Made by a program: the position numbers and the translations under genes. A stretch of DNA of 64,000 nt, taken from positions 186,001-250,000 of the forward strand of contig NZ_CP072144.1 of NCBI RefSeq assembly GCF_019355555.1, given 5' to 3'. Under the pieces are notes generated by a model. The model was not told where the DNA came from and ran no database searches. It saw only the letters and a program-made list of their open reading frames with translations. This document shows, one piece after another, positions 51,762 through 62,798 of the stretch (position 1 is its first letter; every line of letters starts with the position of its first letter). This DNA comes from Rhizobium sp. L51/94 (GTDB lineage: Bacteria; Pseudomonadota; Alphaproteobacteria; Rhizobiales; Rhizobiaceae).

Positions 51762-53003
51762 TTAGCCCGTCCCATCAGGGAAATGGACTCCCCGATCCAT
51801 GTTCGAGAACCGAGATGTGGCTAACCATAGTGCCAATGCCCCAAGGCTAAACGTTGCTCCCAGCGCGCTGACACCTGACCAATCAAAACGGGCATAGATC
51901 GCTGTCGTTGCAATTGCCCCGACCGCACTGCCGACTGAGTAGAAGACCATGTAGCCTCCGATCAGACGACCGCTCTTTTGCAAATTCAAGGCTACGATGA
52001 TGCTCAGGCTGGTGACATGCACCGCCTGAACTGCCAGATCGAGTAAAACCACTCCAATCAGCAGTATTGGAATTGAAACTGGAAGAAAGGCGATCCAGCC
52101 CCAGGATATCAGCAGGAGCAACAGGGAAATTCCCGTTGTCCAATGGGCATGTCCTCGGTCGGCCAGCTTGCCCGCATATGTCGAAGCAACCGCGCCTGCC
52201 AGCCCGACGAGGCCGAACAGACCGACTTGGGTATGGCTGTAGGAGAAAGGTTGATTTGTAAGGGGAAGAACGAGCGCTGTCCAAAACGTGCTGAACGCAG
52301 CAAAAATGAGCAGTGCGAGGATGCCTCGGATAAGCAGTACCGGTTCACGCAGGATCATGATCGGCACCGAGCTGACCGCAGAAATGTAGGTTTCTGACCT
52401 CTGTTCAGGATGATGTGAAGGCAAGGCCCGCAAGAGAAGGCAGACCATCAACAGGGTAAGCGTTGCAGACAGCATGTAGACCGCACGCCAACCGCCGAGG
52501 TCGGCCACCGAACCAGCAATGGATCGTGCGGCAAGAATGCCCATCACGATGCCACTTGTGACCGTACCGATAACCTTGCCTCGCTGGGCAACCGTTGCCA
52601 ACGCGGCGGCGTATCCGACAAGAACCTGTGCGACCACAGCCAGAAGCCCCATGGCGGCCATGCCAGAAAACAGGATTGTCTCCGTCCGGGCTGTCGCCAC
52701 GACCATCAGGACAATTGCTGAAAGGACGCCCTGGCCGACGATAAGGCATCGACGGTCAAAAAGATCGCCAATCGGTACGATGAAGATTAAGCCCAGTCCG
52801 TAGCCAATCTGCGTGAGCGTGACGATAGATCCAGTGGCCGCGGATGACATCCCAAAATCAAGTGCCATGATATCGAGCAGTGGCTGGGCATAATAGACAT
52901 TCGCCACGCTTAGACCCGCGGATGCTGCGACGATCAATGTCTGCGTGGTTGACAAGCCCTTAACCTGTTGTCCGAGTGCCGCGTAGGTCGATCCGTCTTC
53001 CAT
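51762..53003 (-). CDS. MFS transporter (drug/sugar efflux type)
   Basis: Inner-membrane protein of 413 residues with twelve predicted helices, major facilitator superfamily. The N-terminus has GLSVANVYYAQPLLDIMALDFG and the loop 2-3 motif FIVPIGDLFDRR is a version of motif A. Divergent from an HxlR regulator with a strong palindrome between them, the usual arrangement for an inducible exporter. Substrate unknown. Base composition here is somewhat lower in GC than the neighbouring operons, so recent acquisition with the regulator is possible. Confidence 0.87.
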   Translation of the reverse strand: MEDGSTYAALGQQVKGLSTTQTLIVAASAGLSVANVYYAQPLLDIMALDFGMSSAATGSIVTLTQIGYGLGLIFIVPIGDLFDRRCLIVGQGVLSAIVLMVVATARTETILFSGMAAMGLLAVVAQVLVGYAAALATVAQRGKVIGTVTSGIVMGILAARSIAGSVADLGGWRAVYMLSATLTLLMVCLLLRALPSHHPEQRSETYISAVSSVPIMILREPVLLIRGILALLIFAAFSTFWTALVLPLTNQPFSYSHTQVGLFGLVGLAGAVASTYAGKLADRGHAHWTTGISLLLLLISWGWIAFLPVSIPILLIGVVLLDLAVQAVHVTSLSIIVALNLQKSGRLIGGYMVFYSVGSAVGAIATTAIYARFDWSGVSALGATFSLGALALWLATSRFSNMDRGVHFPDGTG

Positions 53004-53063
53004 CTTGCAATCCTCTGCATGAATTCAATCCTGTTGTTCATGAGACCCGCTGGATTGCGTTAT

Positions 53064-53088
53064 TTCTAGTTCTAAGTTAGAACCAGAA
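53064..53088. promoter_or_regulatory. palindromic operator between MFS and HxlR genes
   Basis: GTTCTAA-G-TTAGAAC (53069-53083), a perfect 15-bp palindrome, extended by TTCT and AGAA outside one mismatched pair each side. It is 28 bp before the HxlR start and 66 bp before the MFS start, a likely HxlR-dimer site controlling both genes. Confidence 0.65.
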
Positions 53089-53110
53089 TGATTGCATGGA
53101 GTGAGAGCCG

Positions 53111-53596
53111 ATGGTCAAGCGCGTCAGTCTTTGGAATTCAGGGTGCCCGGTAGCGCGTTCCTTGGATGTGATAGGGGATTGGTGGTCTTTGCTCATTATT
53201 CGCGACGCATTTGATGGCGCCCGCCGTTTTAGCGAATTCCAGACCGGATTGGGTATCGGCAAGGGCGTATTAGCGAGCAGGTTGCGCGACCTCGTGAAGC
53301 GTGGAATCTTTGAAACTGCGCCTGCCTCGGATGGCACAGCCTATCGGGAATACGTGCTGACAACCAAGGGAAGCAGATTGTTCCCCGTCATCGTGGCTCT
53401 TCGCCAGTGGGGTGAAGAAAATCTGTTCGCTCCCGAGGAAGAGCGATCTTCACTGGTGGACAAGAAGAACGGTGCTCTTGTTTCCCGCCTCGAAGTGACA
53501 TCGGTGGATGGTCGAGAACTCATCTGGAGCGACACCCAGGTCCAGAACCCTGTTATTCCAAAGCCTAGCAAGGTTCACTTTTCGAACACGCGATGA
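53111..53596 (+). CDS. HxlR-family transcriptional regulator
   Basis: Winged-helix regulator of 161 residues: CPVARSLDVIGDWWSLLIIRDAFDGARRF near the N-terminus is the HxlR hallmark, with Cys12 where redox- or electrophile-sensing members keep a reactive Cys. The C-terminal part (about 110-161) is an extra domain. Start ATG 53111 after GAGTGAGAG. Probably represses the divergent MFS gene through the palindrome between them. Confidence 0.88.
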   Translation: MVKRVSLWNSGCPVARSLDVIGDWWSLLIIRDAFDGARRFSEFQTGLGIGKGVLASRLRDLVKRGIFETAPASDGTAYREYVLTTKGSRLFPVIVALRQWGEENLFAPEEERSSLVDKKNGALVSRLEVTSVDGRELIWSDTQVQNPVIPKPSKVHFSNTR

Positions 53597-53709
53597 TCGC
53601 CTCTGGTGCAGCACGGCTGCCGAGGCGATGCTGTCTCCTGTGAACGACTGTCTATTCGGCAAGATTCTTGCCCATTGGCAATATCCGGCACCACCTCCCG
53701 CCACCAACC

Positions 53710-55425
53710 TCACCTCACCCGCATATGGTTCCTCTTGGCGAGCTGTGTCGTTACCGCCTCAATCTCGGCTGACACCCGCGTCTCATCCCAGGCGCGCATC
53801 ACGGCTACGGTGGCTGCGATCCGTTGCAGGTCGTTCAGCGTCAGCGATCCGGTGATGGCGAGCGTCGTGCGGCGCATGACGATGTCGGAGAGGTGCTCTA
53901 CACCCTCGTTCTGGAGGATGTAGTCGATTTCCGCGAGGCTGTGATCCGTCGAATCCGGCAAGCGGTCACGGTCCGTCCATTTGCCGCGGTGGCGGGCGAT
54001 CTCCCGGGCCTTGGTGCCGTAGCGCGTCAGGAGCTGGTCGAGGCGAGGGATATCGAGGCCGGTCTCGGCGCTTTCCCGCTTCAACCATTCGGCACGGGCC
54101 GCAGCGGTGGTGGGAAAGTCTTTACCGCCGCCTATCGGCATGGCGCGCGTCGTGGTCTTGCGGCTGGCGCCCATGCGCTTGAGGATGGTGTCGGTCACCT
54201 CTTCGGCAAAACCACGAAAGGTCGTCCATTTGCCGCCGATCAGCGAGATGATCGGGAAGGGGCGGGCCTTATCGGGTTCGGCGACAGGTGCGGAATGGTC
54301 GCGGCTGATCAGACCGGGGATGGATGCGTTCGAGGCCGGCAGCGGGCGAATACCGCTATAGGCGTAGACGATCTGGCTGTGATCGAAGGTCATGCCCGGC
54401 AACAGTCCACGGAGGCTGTTGATCATATAGTCGATTTCCTGCGGCTCCGAGACGACACTGTCGGGGTTGTCTGCGGGGATATCGGTCGAACCGACCAGCG
54501 CAAGTCCGAGATAGTCGTAGACGAGGCAGATACGCCCGTCATCGGCCTCGAAGTAGATCATCCGGCCGTTCAGCGCCTTCAGCAGTTCGTCGTGCTTCAG
54601 GAGGATATGCGATCCCTTGGTGCCGCCGATCATTTTCGACGGCGCGCCGAGGGCGGCGTTAACATGGTCGATCCACGGCCCGGCGGCGTTGACGACGAAC
54701 TTCGGCCGCATTGAAAAGGCTGGGCCGTTCTCCGGCTGGAAGGTCAGGACACCGTCTTTGGCGGATGTCAGCGTCGTGTAGTTCGCCATGGCGGAACGCG
54801 GATTGGCATCGAGGCCATCGGTCACCAGCTCCAGCACCAGCCGTTCCGGGTGGCTGATCTTGGCGTCGTAGTAAGTGCCGGTGGCGACGATTGACTTTGT
54901 CATGGCCGGAATGTCGCGCAGGGCCTGCTTGCGGCCGATAAGCTTGTGGCGTGGCATGACCCGGTCGCGCGAGCCGTAATAGTCGTAGATGGAAAGGCCG
55001 ATCTTGATGAGGATCGCGCCTCGGCTGCGGGGTGCGCTGGTGGAGCCGAACAGGGTGCGCAGCGCCGCGAAGATGCCCTTGGTCCAGGAGAAGATCGGAA
55101 TGATCGTGGGCAGCGCGGTGACGCAATGGGGAGCGTTCTTCAAAAGCAGATTGCGCTCGAGAGTCGATTGCGCCACCAGGCCGAATTCACCGGTTTCGAG
55201 ATATTTGAGCCCGCCATGGATCAGCCTCGAAGGTGCGGCGCTGGTGCCTGCGCCGAAATCCGTCTTTTCGACGATCAGGCAGCTGATACCCTGGGCGCAG
55301 AGATCGCGGAAGAGACCGGCGCCGTTGATGCCGGCGCCAAGGATGACGACATCGACACTGCCATCGGCGGTCATCGTCGCAAGGCGGCTGGCGAAATCGA
55401 CCGATGCTGTTTCCGGGGAAGTCAT
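53710..55425 (-). CDS. FAD-dependent glycerol-3-phosphate dehydrogenase family (GlpD/EryB-like)
   Basis: Membrane-associated flavoenzyme of 571 residues oxidising a polyol phosphate. FAD motif VVILGAGINGAGLFRDL, family block SRLIHGGLKYLETGEFGLV, then a C-terminal DAO_C domain. Generic glycerol-3-phosphate oxidation is possible. In this operon, behind an FGGY kinase and an erythritol-type importer, it more likely oxidises the phosphorylated polyol, as EryB does in erythritol breakdown. Its ATG overlaps the DeoR stop (ATGA). Last gene of the operon. Confidence 0.85.
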   Translation of the reverse strand: MTSPETASVDFASRLATMTADGSVDVVILGAGINGAGLFRDLCAQGISCLIVEKTDFGAGTSAAPSRLIHGGLKYLETGEFGLVAQSTLERNLLLKNAPHCVTALPTIIPIFSWTKGIFAALRTLFGSTSAPRSRGAILIKIGLSIYDYYGSRDRVMPRHKLIGRKQALRDIPAMTKSIVATGTYYDAKISHPERLVLELVTDGLDANPRSAMANYTTLTSAKDGVLTFQPENGPAFSMRPKFVVNAAGPWIDHVNAALGAPSKMIGGTKGSHILLKHDELLKALNGRMIYFEADDGRICLVYDYLGLALVGSTDIPADNPDSVVSEPQEIDYMINSLRGLLPGMTFDHSQIVYAYSGIRPLPASNASIPGLISRDHSAPVAEPDKARPFPIISLIGGKWTTFRGFAEEVTDTILKRMGASRKTTTRAMPIGGGKDFPTTAAARAEWLKRESAETGLDIPRLDQLLTRYGTKAREIARHRGKWTDRDRLPDSTDHSLAEIDYILQNEGVEHLSDIVMRRTTLAITGSLTLNDLQRIAATVAVMRAWDETRVSAEIEAVTTQLAKRNHMRVR

Positions 55426-56195
55426 GATGCCATCCTTACGATTTTCAGCCGTACACCGGCCTGTTCAAGCTTTTGCGTTGTTGCGTCGGCGATGCCGTCG
55501 GTGACCAGCACGGCGTCGAATGCCGTCAGCTCGTCAAACACGTGCAGCGCCATCCTGTCGAATTTGCCATGGTCGACGAGAAGCAGGCGGCGGCGGGAGG
55601 CGGCCATCATCGCCTGCTTGACCCGCACGACCTGCTGGTCCTGGATGAACCCGGTCGTGCCGGTGATGGCCGAGGTGGAGCAGATCAGGATGTCGGCGCG
55701 CAGCCGCGAGATGGCATTCTCGGTGACGAGGCCGATAAAGGCGTTGTAGGTGCGGTGATACTGGCCGCCGAGGGAGATGAAATCCATGTCCTCGACATGG
55801 ATCAGCATTTCGGCCGTCGACACGCTGTTGGTGATGACCGTCAGCGGCTTGATCTCGGCCAGCAGCGGCGCCACGGCGCTGGCCGTGGTGGAATCATCGA
55901 GCATCACCACTTGTCCGGCCTCGACATATTCCAGCGCGGCGCGGGCCAGTGCATCCTTCTCGGCCCGCCCGACTGTCATGCGGTAGCGGAACGTGCTTTC
56001 ATAGATGCCGGAGGGCTGCACGGTGACGGCTCCATGCAGCTTTCGCAACACCCCCTGCTGGGCCAGCTGCTCGATATGTCGGTGAATGGTCATCCGCGAC
56101 ACGCCGAAATGCGTCACGAGATCATCGATGCGCACCTGACCGCACTTTATGACATAGTTGGCGATTTCCTCGCGCCGTTCGTCGGCCTTGATCAC
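55422..56195 (-). CDS. DeoR/GlpR-family regulator, first of two
   Basis: Regulator of 257 residues: HTH (about 5-58, VTHFGVSRMTIHRHIEQL) and a DeoRC sugar-phosphate sensor domain (VVMLDDSTTASAVAPLL, then DFISLGGQYHRTYNAFIG). Start GTG 56195 forms a GTGA overlap with the kinase stop, and its stop overlaps the dehydrogenase start. Being inside the kinase operon implies feedback control. The DeoR product of 57897 is clearly homologous (similar GGQYxxxYNAF/CNAF block). Confidence 0.88.
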   Translation of the reverse strand: MIKADERREEIANYVIKCGQVRIDDLVTHFGVSRMTIHRHIEQLAQQGVLRKLHGAVTVQPSGIYESTFRYRMTVGRAEKDALARAALEYVEAGQVVMLDDSTTASAVAPLLAEIKPLTVITNSVSTAEMLIHVEDMDFISLGGQYHRTYNAFIGLVTENAISRLRADILICSTSAITGTTGFIQDQQVVRVKQAMMAASRRRLLLVDHGKFDRMALHVFDELTAFDAVLVTDGIADATTQKLEQAGVRLKIVRMAS

Positions 56196-57724
56196 GCGAC
56201 GGTCTCCGTCGGCATGCCCAGCCGCTCGATAGCCGGCCATTCCGATTTCAGGGCTTCGGCGAGGCGCGAGTAAAGGCTAAAGCGCTCGTTGAACACGGCG
56301 CTGCGGGCGGCATCCGGCTGATAGGTCCGGCTGGTGGCGCCGACGGTCAGATGCGGTTGCTGCGGAGAGGCGTAGACGCCGATGGCAGTGCCGGCACAAA
56401 GCGCGGCGCCGAAGGCCGCCGGCTCGTCCGTCGAGGTGACCGTCACCGGCAGGTTCAGGATATCCGCAAACATCTGGGCGAAGGCGGGGTTGCGCGAGGC
56501 CCCTCCGGTCAGCCGCACCTGGGTGAAGGAGAAGCCGTCACGGAGCGCATCCACATGGGTGCGGTGATTGAAGGCGATCCCTTCCAGCACCGCCTTCAGG
56601 ATGTCGCCCCGGTCGTGCCAGCCGTGCAGGCCGAGGAAGCTGCCGCTGGCAAGATTGCCGTAGGGCGAACCGAACAGATAGGGGTGGAAGAGGATCGTCG
56701 AGCGCCGCTGCAGCGCCGCGTCGATCTCGGTTGCCAGCAGCGCATGAATGGAGCCACCCTCAGTGGCGGCGGCGTCCTGCTCCTTCCGGCAGAAGGTGTC
56801 GAGAAACCAGTCGTAATTGGCCGTCGAGGCCGGAGAAATCGACATGGCGTTCCACTGGCCCGGCGCAATGGCGTTGCGGCAGAACCAGCGGGGATCGGTG
56901 AGCGGTTCCGCCGAGACGACCTCGTTGATCGAATAGGTGCCAGCAACGATGCTGATCACACCTTCGACATGGCCGCCGATGCCGAGCGCAGAAGCAGTGA
57001 CATCGTGCAGGCCACAGGCAACGGGGGTGCCCTCGACGAGCCCGGTAAGAGCTGCGGCCGCGGCCGTGACATGGCCGACGATATCACTGGAATCTGCGAC
57101 GGGCGGCAGGGCACTTTCCACCTGCTCCAGCCCGTAGATGCGCAAGGCCTCGGCCGAATAGGCTTGCGTCCTGACATCGGTGAAGGACGTGCTTGCCTCG
57201 GTCCGGTCCGTGCCGATCGTGCCGGAGAGGCAGAAGCGCAGCCAGTCCTTGCAGGCGAGAACATGGCCGATGCGGCCGAACCGCTCCGGATCGTTTTCCT
57301 TCAACCAGGCAAGCAAGGCCGATGGCGCAGATGCATGCGGCACCTGGCCGGTCAGGGCCAGCGCTTCGTCAAACAGCGATCCTTCCGACCAGCGGTCGAC
57401 AATACCGCCGGCGCGACTATCAAGCGAAAGGATGCCGGGGCCGAGCGGCTGGAGAGCGTGGTCCAGAAGATATATCCCGTCGCCGTGGGCAGTGGCGGCA
57501 ACGGCCTTGATGTCGTCGGCCGGCCGGCCGGAAAGGGCTATCGCCTCCGATATCGCCTCTGCTGTCGCCTGCCAGAGGCCTGCCATGTCGCGCTCGACAA
57601 AGCGCGCCCGGGGTATCGACTGCGGCACCCGGCGTCGCGCCACCGAAAGCTGCGTCCCGTCGATATCGAAGATGACCGCCTTGGTGACAGTCAGGCCGTT
57701 GTCGATCCCTAGCAGGCTGGGCAT
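56192..57724 (-). CDS. FGGY-family carbohydrate kinase (EryA-like)
   Basis: Cytoplasmic sugar/polyol kinase of 510 residues. FGGY_N starts LLGIDNGLTVTKAVIFDIDG (phosphate-1 loop) with ATAHGDGIYLLD, a motif similar to the erythritol-kinase group. FGGY_C has VRLTGGASRNPAFAQMFADIL, the adenosine loop. With an erythritol-type importer upstream and a GlpD/EryB-like dehydrogenase downstream, a tetritol or other polyol substrate is the best guess; ribulose/xylulose-type substrates cannot be excluded. The ATG follows GGGAG. Own promoter with flanking operators at 57786-57839. Confidence 0.85.
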   Translation of the reverse strand: MPSLLGIDNGLTVTKAVIFDIDGTQLSVARRRVPQSIPRARFVERDMAGLWQATAEAISEAIALSGRPADDIKAVAATAHGDGIYLLDHALQPLGPGILSLDSRAGGIVDRWSEGSLFDEALALTGQVPHASAPSALLAWLKENDPERFGRIGHVLACKDWLRFCLSGTIGTDRTEASTSFTDVRTQAYSAEALRIYGLEQVESALPPVADSSDIVGHVTAAAAALTGLVEGTPVACGLHDVTASALGIGGHVEGVISIVAGTYSINEVVSAEPLTDPRWFCRNAIAPGQWNAMSISPASTANYDWFLDTFCRKEQDAAATEGGSIHALLATEIDAALQRRSTILFHPYLFGSPYGNLASGSFLGLHGWHDRGDILKAVLEGIAFNHRTHVDALRDGFSFTQVRLTGGASRNPAFAQMFADILNLPVTVTSTDEPAAFGAALCAGTAIGVYASPQQPHLTVGATSRTYQPDAARSAVFNERFSLYSRLAEALKSEWPAIERLGMPTETVA

Positions 57725-57785
57725 GGTTTTCGCTCCCTTTTACGACCGGGTGCGGGAGCGTCAAGACGAGCGCTCGTACCACAGC

Positions 57786-57839
57786 TGCAACATCACTGGA
57801 TCATATAAACATGGTAAGTTCACGTCAAGTGATGTTACA
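57786..57839 (-). promoter_or_regulatory. sigma-70 promoter flanked by paired DeoR-type operators
   Basis: On the minus strand TTGACG (57828-57823), 17 bp, TATGAT (57805-57800). Two inverted copies of TGYAACATCACTKGA flank it: TGTAACATCACTTGA (57839-57825, minus strand) overlaps the -35, and TGCAACATCACTGGA (57786-57800, plus strand) abuts the -10. The core AACATCACT/AGTGATGTT is a perfect 9-bp inverted repeat. Repressors at both ends, possibly looping, would shut the kinase operon. Confidence 0.72.
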
Positions 57840-57896
57840 TTTAGCAAAGGGTAAAAAGGTGCTTCAACCGCCTTGTTTCAGTGACGTGACAGAGAG

Positions 57897-58790
57897 CTAT
57901 CGGGCCTGGGGATCGTATCGCTTCAGCGCGGATGCATGGCTTGAGCCGCGCGTCGGAGCCACAACAACATTGATGCCCTTGTCGCGCATGCGGGCGATAT
58001 GGACCGGCGGCGTACCGTCGTCGACGATAACGATGTCGAAATCGGTAAGCGGCGAGAACACGTGCAGGGCACGTCGGTCGAATTTCGTATTGTCGGCGAG
58101 AAGGATGCGGGTGGAGGCGGAATCGAACATCGCCCGCTTGGTATCGACCATCTCGAGAAACTGGTGAAAGACGATATCGTCGGTGATCGCAGACATCGAC
58201 ATGAACAACGTGTCGGCCCGCAGCTGCGAGATCTCATGGGTGGTCATGCGGCCCATGAAGGCATTGCACCAGTTGTAGTACTGGCCCCCAAGGCCGAGCA
58301 ACGTCAGGTCGCGGATACCCTTGAGATCGTTCATCAGCGTCAGCGAGTTGGTGATGACGGTAAGCGGCACGGCGGAGGGCAGGAATTGCGCCATCTGCAG
58401 CACAGTGGTGGAATCGTCGAAGAAGATCGCCTGTCCGGGCTCGACGAAGCGCATTGCCGCAAGCGCCAGCGCACGCTTTTCGACCGACTGGCGACTGGAG
58501 CGGTAGACATCGCTGGATTCGATCAGGCTTGTCGGCGCCGCCGAGGCAATGCCCCGCGTCTTGCGCAGGATACCACGGCTGACGAGTTCGTCGAGATCCC
58601 TGTGGGCAGTCATCAGGCTGATACCGAAGCGTTCGGCCAGATCCTCGATGCGTACCGAGCCTTCCGCCATGACGGTCTCGGTCATCTGCTGGCGGCGGGC
58701 CAGCTGGCGCGCCAGCCGCGTGTCGCTCGGAACCTGCTCCTGCATCAGTGGATTGTCCGCAGCTTCGCCGGTATCGTCGTGGTCAGCCAT
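57897..58790 (-). CDS. DeoR/GlpR-family regulator, second of two (EryR-like position)
   Basis: Regulator of 297 residues with an acidic N-terminal extension of about 25 residues, an HTH (about 40-90, LAERFGISLMTAHRDLDEL) and a DeoRC sensor domain (AIFFDDSTTVLQMAQFL, then TLLGLGGQYYNWCNAFMG). ATG 58790 chosen over a GTG two codons earlier. It lies between the importer genes and the kinase operon, the position of eryR next to eryEFG in Sinorhizobium meliloti, and next to the paired operators it may bind. Confidence 0.87.
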   Translation of the reverse strand: MADHDDTGEAADNPLMQEQVPSDTRLARQLARRQQMTETVMAEGSVRIEDLAERFGISLMTAHRDLDELVSRGILRKTRGIASAAPTSLIESSDVYRSSRQSVEKRALALAAMRFVEPGQAIFFDDSTTVLQMAQFLPSAVPLTVITNSLTLMNDLKGIRDLTLLGLGGQYYNWCNAFMGRMTTHEISQLRADTLFMSMSAITDDIVFHQFLEMVDTKRAMFDSASTRILLADNTKFDRRALHVFSPLTDFDIVIVDDGTPPVHIARMRDKGINVVVAPTRGSSHASALKRYDPQAR

Positions 58791-59099
58791 GATCACCGGC
58801 CCACGCCTGCCACGCCGTCGGATGCGACCACGAGCAACGTCGCAGAGGCATCATGTACATCACCCGTCGTCTTCAGCAGCTGCGAGGACAGTATCATCAC
58901 GTTCGGGCCGGCATGCTCGAGTTCACTTGGGCGGTTGTCCCGCCCGGCGTCCATCATCTATGACGCGAACAGGGCGTCGTCACAAACGGTAATGCGTCGC
59001 GACTGACATGCCAACGGTCTAGAGTGTGGACAAGTCGGGCTATCCCGGGCTTTCGTCATGAAGAGAGGAGGCGGCCCGAAGGCCGCCCCCAAAGTCGGA
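58791..59099. other. 309-bp gap with one stem-loop, no gene
   Basis: Between the binding-protein gene and the second DeoR gene. GGCGGCC-CGAA-GGCCGCC (59070-59087) forms a stable hairpin just past the binding-protein stop (reads as a UUCG loop on the minus strand) without a T-run, probably a partial terminator or mRNA stabiliser. I see no coding frame with a ribosome-binding site in the rest; a promoter for the DeoR gene is expected but not clear. Confidence 0.55.
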
Positions 59100-60059
59100 T
59101 TATTCGGACAGAGTAAACGGTGCCGTATACTTGGCAATGTTGTCCTTGTTGATGATCAGGCAATCGAAGAGCTGCTTCTCGGTGTCGACACCGGTCTTGC
59201 CCGTCTTCAGGAACGAATCTGCCTGGTCGACAGCCTTTGCCGAGAACACGGCGACAGGCTGCAGAACGGTGTACTGCAGTTCTCCGGCCTTGATGGCAGC
59301 CACAGCATCCGGCGAACCGTCGAAGCCGCCGACCTTGATGCCCTTGAGCTTGCCGGCTTCCTTCAGCGCAGCGATAGCGCCCAGTGCCATTTCATCGTTG
59401 CCGCTGATGACGCCGGTGATGTCCGGATGGGCCTGCAGCAGGTTCTGCATCTTGTCGTGACCCTGGGTACGATCCCAGTTGCCAACGTCGGAACCGACCT
59501 TTTCGAGGTCCGGATACTGGGTCAGCACGGTCTCGTAGCCGTTAGAACGGGTTGCGGCGTTGTTGTCGGAAGGCGCGCCGAGCAGTTCGACGTATTTGCC
59601 CTTGTCGCCGACAGACTTGATCCACTCCTGCGCACCGAGGGCAGCGCCCTGGGCGTTGTTCGACACGAGCTGTGCCTTGGCAAGACCGGCCTGGTTGATT
59701 TCAGCATTGACCAGAAACACCGGAATGTTAGCGGCAACGGCCTTCTTGACGGCACCGACGGAACCGCTGGCATTGGCCGGATCGAGAATGATCGCGACCG
59801 ACTTGTTGGTGATCGCGGTGTCGATCAGGTTGCTCTCGGTGTTGGTATCACCCTTGTGGGCGCCGACATTCGAGGTATAGCCGAGCTTCTTGGCTTCGGC
59901 AGCAGCAACGTTGCCTTCGGTCAGCCAGTAGGGGTTGGCCGGGTCGTTGACGATGATCGAGATCAGGCCGTCGGCAAATGCCGAGGTGGACGATGCGGCC
60001 ATAAGCGGTCCGGCGAGAACGACAGCCGACAGCATGAGAAGTCTTGTCTTGTTGAACAT
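59100..60059 (-). CDS. sugar/polyol ABC substrate-binding protein (RbsB/EryG-like)
   Basis: Periplasmic protein of 319 residues in the Peripla_BP_4 family with a signal peptide ending SAFA. The mature N-terminus ISIIVNDPANPYWLTEGNVA and SNLIDTAITNKSVAIILDPANA are typical of ribose/rhamnose/erythritol binding proteins. ATG 60059 follows a consensus AAGGAGG. Gene order DUF2291, ATPase, permease, SBP matches the erythritol importers of Rhizobium and Brucella, so a tetritol or related polyol is likely. Confidence 0.87.
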   Translation of the reverse strand: MFNKTRLLMLSAVVLAGPLMAASSTSAFADGLISIIVNDPANPYWLTEGNVAAAEAKKLGYTSNVGAHKGDTNTESNLIDTAITNKSVAIILDPANASGSVGAVKKAVAANIPVFLVNAEINQAGLAKAQLVSNNAQGAALGAQEWIKSVGDKGKYVELLGAPSDNNAATRSNGYETVLTQYPDLEKVGSDVGNWDRTQGHDKMQNLLQAHPDITGVISGNDEMALGAIAALKEAGKLKGIKVGGFDGSPDAVAAIKAGELQYTVLQPVAVFSAKAVDQADSFLKTGKTGVDTEKQLFDCLIINKDNIAKYTAPFTLSE

Positions 60060-60129
60060 GGAAACTTTCCTCCTTGGTTGATGGTAATGCCCGGTTACCC
60101 GGTATTCTTCTCGGCTGCGGAACAAGCCT

Positions 60130-61253
60130 TCACGCTTTACCTCCCAGTTGCGGAGAAGTGGTCTGGCCGCCCGTCGAGACGGGTTTCTTGGCGCGGCGGC
60201 TATACTGGATGGCATTGAGCAACACCGCGAGCACGATGACCGCGCCGGTGAAAACCGTCTGCCAGTAGGACGAGATGCCGATGATCACCAGACCGTCGGA
60301 CAGGAAGCCGATAACGAAGGCGCCGAGCAGCGTGCCGCGGATATTACCGCGTCCACCGGTGAGCGCCGCGCCGCCGATGACGACGGCAGCAATCGCAGTC
60401 AATTCGTAGGACGTACCGGCCGTCGGTCCTGCCGACGTCAGCTGCGAGGACAGGATCAGGCCGGCAATCGAGGCGCAGACGCCGGAGAGCACGTAGACCA
60501 GGATCTGCACGCGCTTGACCGGAACGCCCGAAAGTTCGGCAGCCCGCTCGTTACCGCCGGAAGCGTAGAGCCAGCGGCCGAAGGCAGAGCGGTTGAGCAT
60601 GACGCTGACAAGGAACGCGATGACGACGAGCACGACGACGCCGAGCGGCACGCCGGCCAACCGGTTGAAGCCGAGCCAATCGAAGCCGGTATTGCCGAGT
60701 TCGGGCTTGCCGCCGAGGTTGTTGTAGGTGAGGCCGTTGGTCATCAGCAATGCGACGCCGCGCACCATGTACATGACGCCGAGCGTCGCCACGAAGGCTG
60801 GAACCTTGAAGCGAGCAATCAACACGCCGTTGACCAGCCCGACGAGCACGCCAAGGCAGCAGGCCAGCACGGCGACAACCCAGACCGGCGGAAACAGGAT
60901 GACGCCGAACACCTTCAGCGTGATGCCCTGCATCATGAAGCCGGCGATGCAGCCGGACAGGCCGAGCGTCGAGCCCACAGACAGATCGATGCCGCCGTTA
61001 AGGATCACCAGCAGCATGCCGACCGCGAGGATGCCGAAGATGGCGACGTGCGAGGCCATCGTCAGGAAGTTGGCGGTCGAGAAGTAGTAGGGCGATAGCA
61101 TCGAGAAGACGACGATGATGAGGATCAGCGCGAAGAAGGCGCGCCCCTCGAGCAGCAGGCGGCCGAGATCGAAGCCGCCGCTGAAGAGGCTAGGCTTGGT
61201 GGTTGTGCGGGATGGACCAGCTTCGCTCATGGTCATGGCTCCGTTCTTCTTCG

Positions 61254-61257
<4 letters not shown>
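60130..61257 (-). CDS. sugar/polyol ABC permease (RbsC/EryF-like)
   Basis: Inner-membrane permease of 375 residues in the BPD_transp_2 family with about nine to ten helices. It has VILNGGIDLSVGSTLGLSG near 100 and the cytoplasmic coupling block ASGGNERAAELSGVPVKRVQ near 255. Start ATG 61257 overlaps the ATPase stop (ATGA); the longer frame from 61377 lies wholly inside the ATPase gene and is unlikely. Confidence 0.88.
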
Positions 61258-62794
<1,537 letters not shown>

Positions 62795-62798
<4 letters not shown>

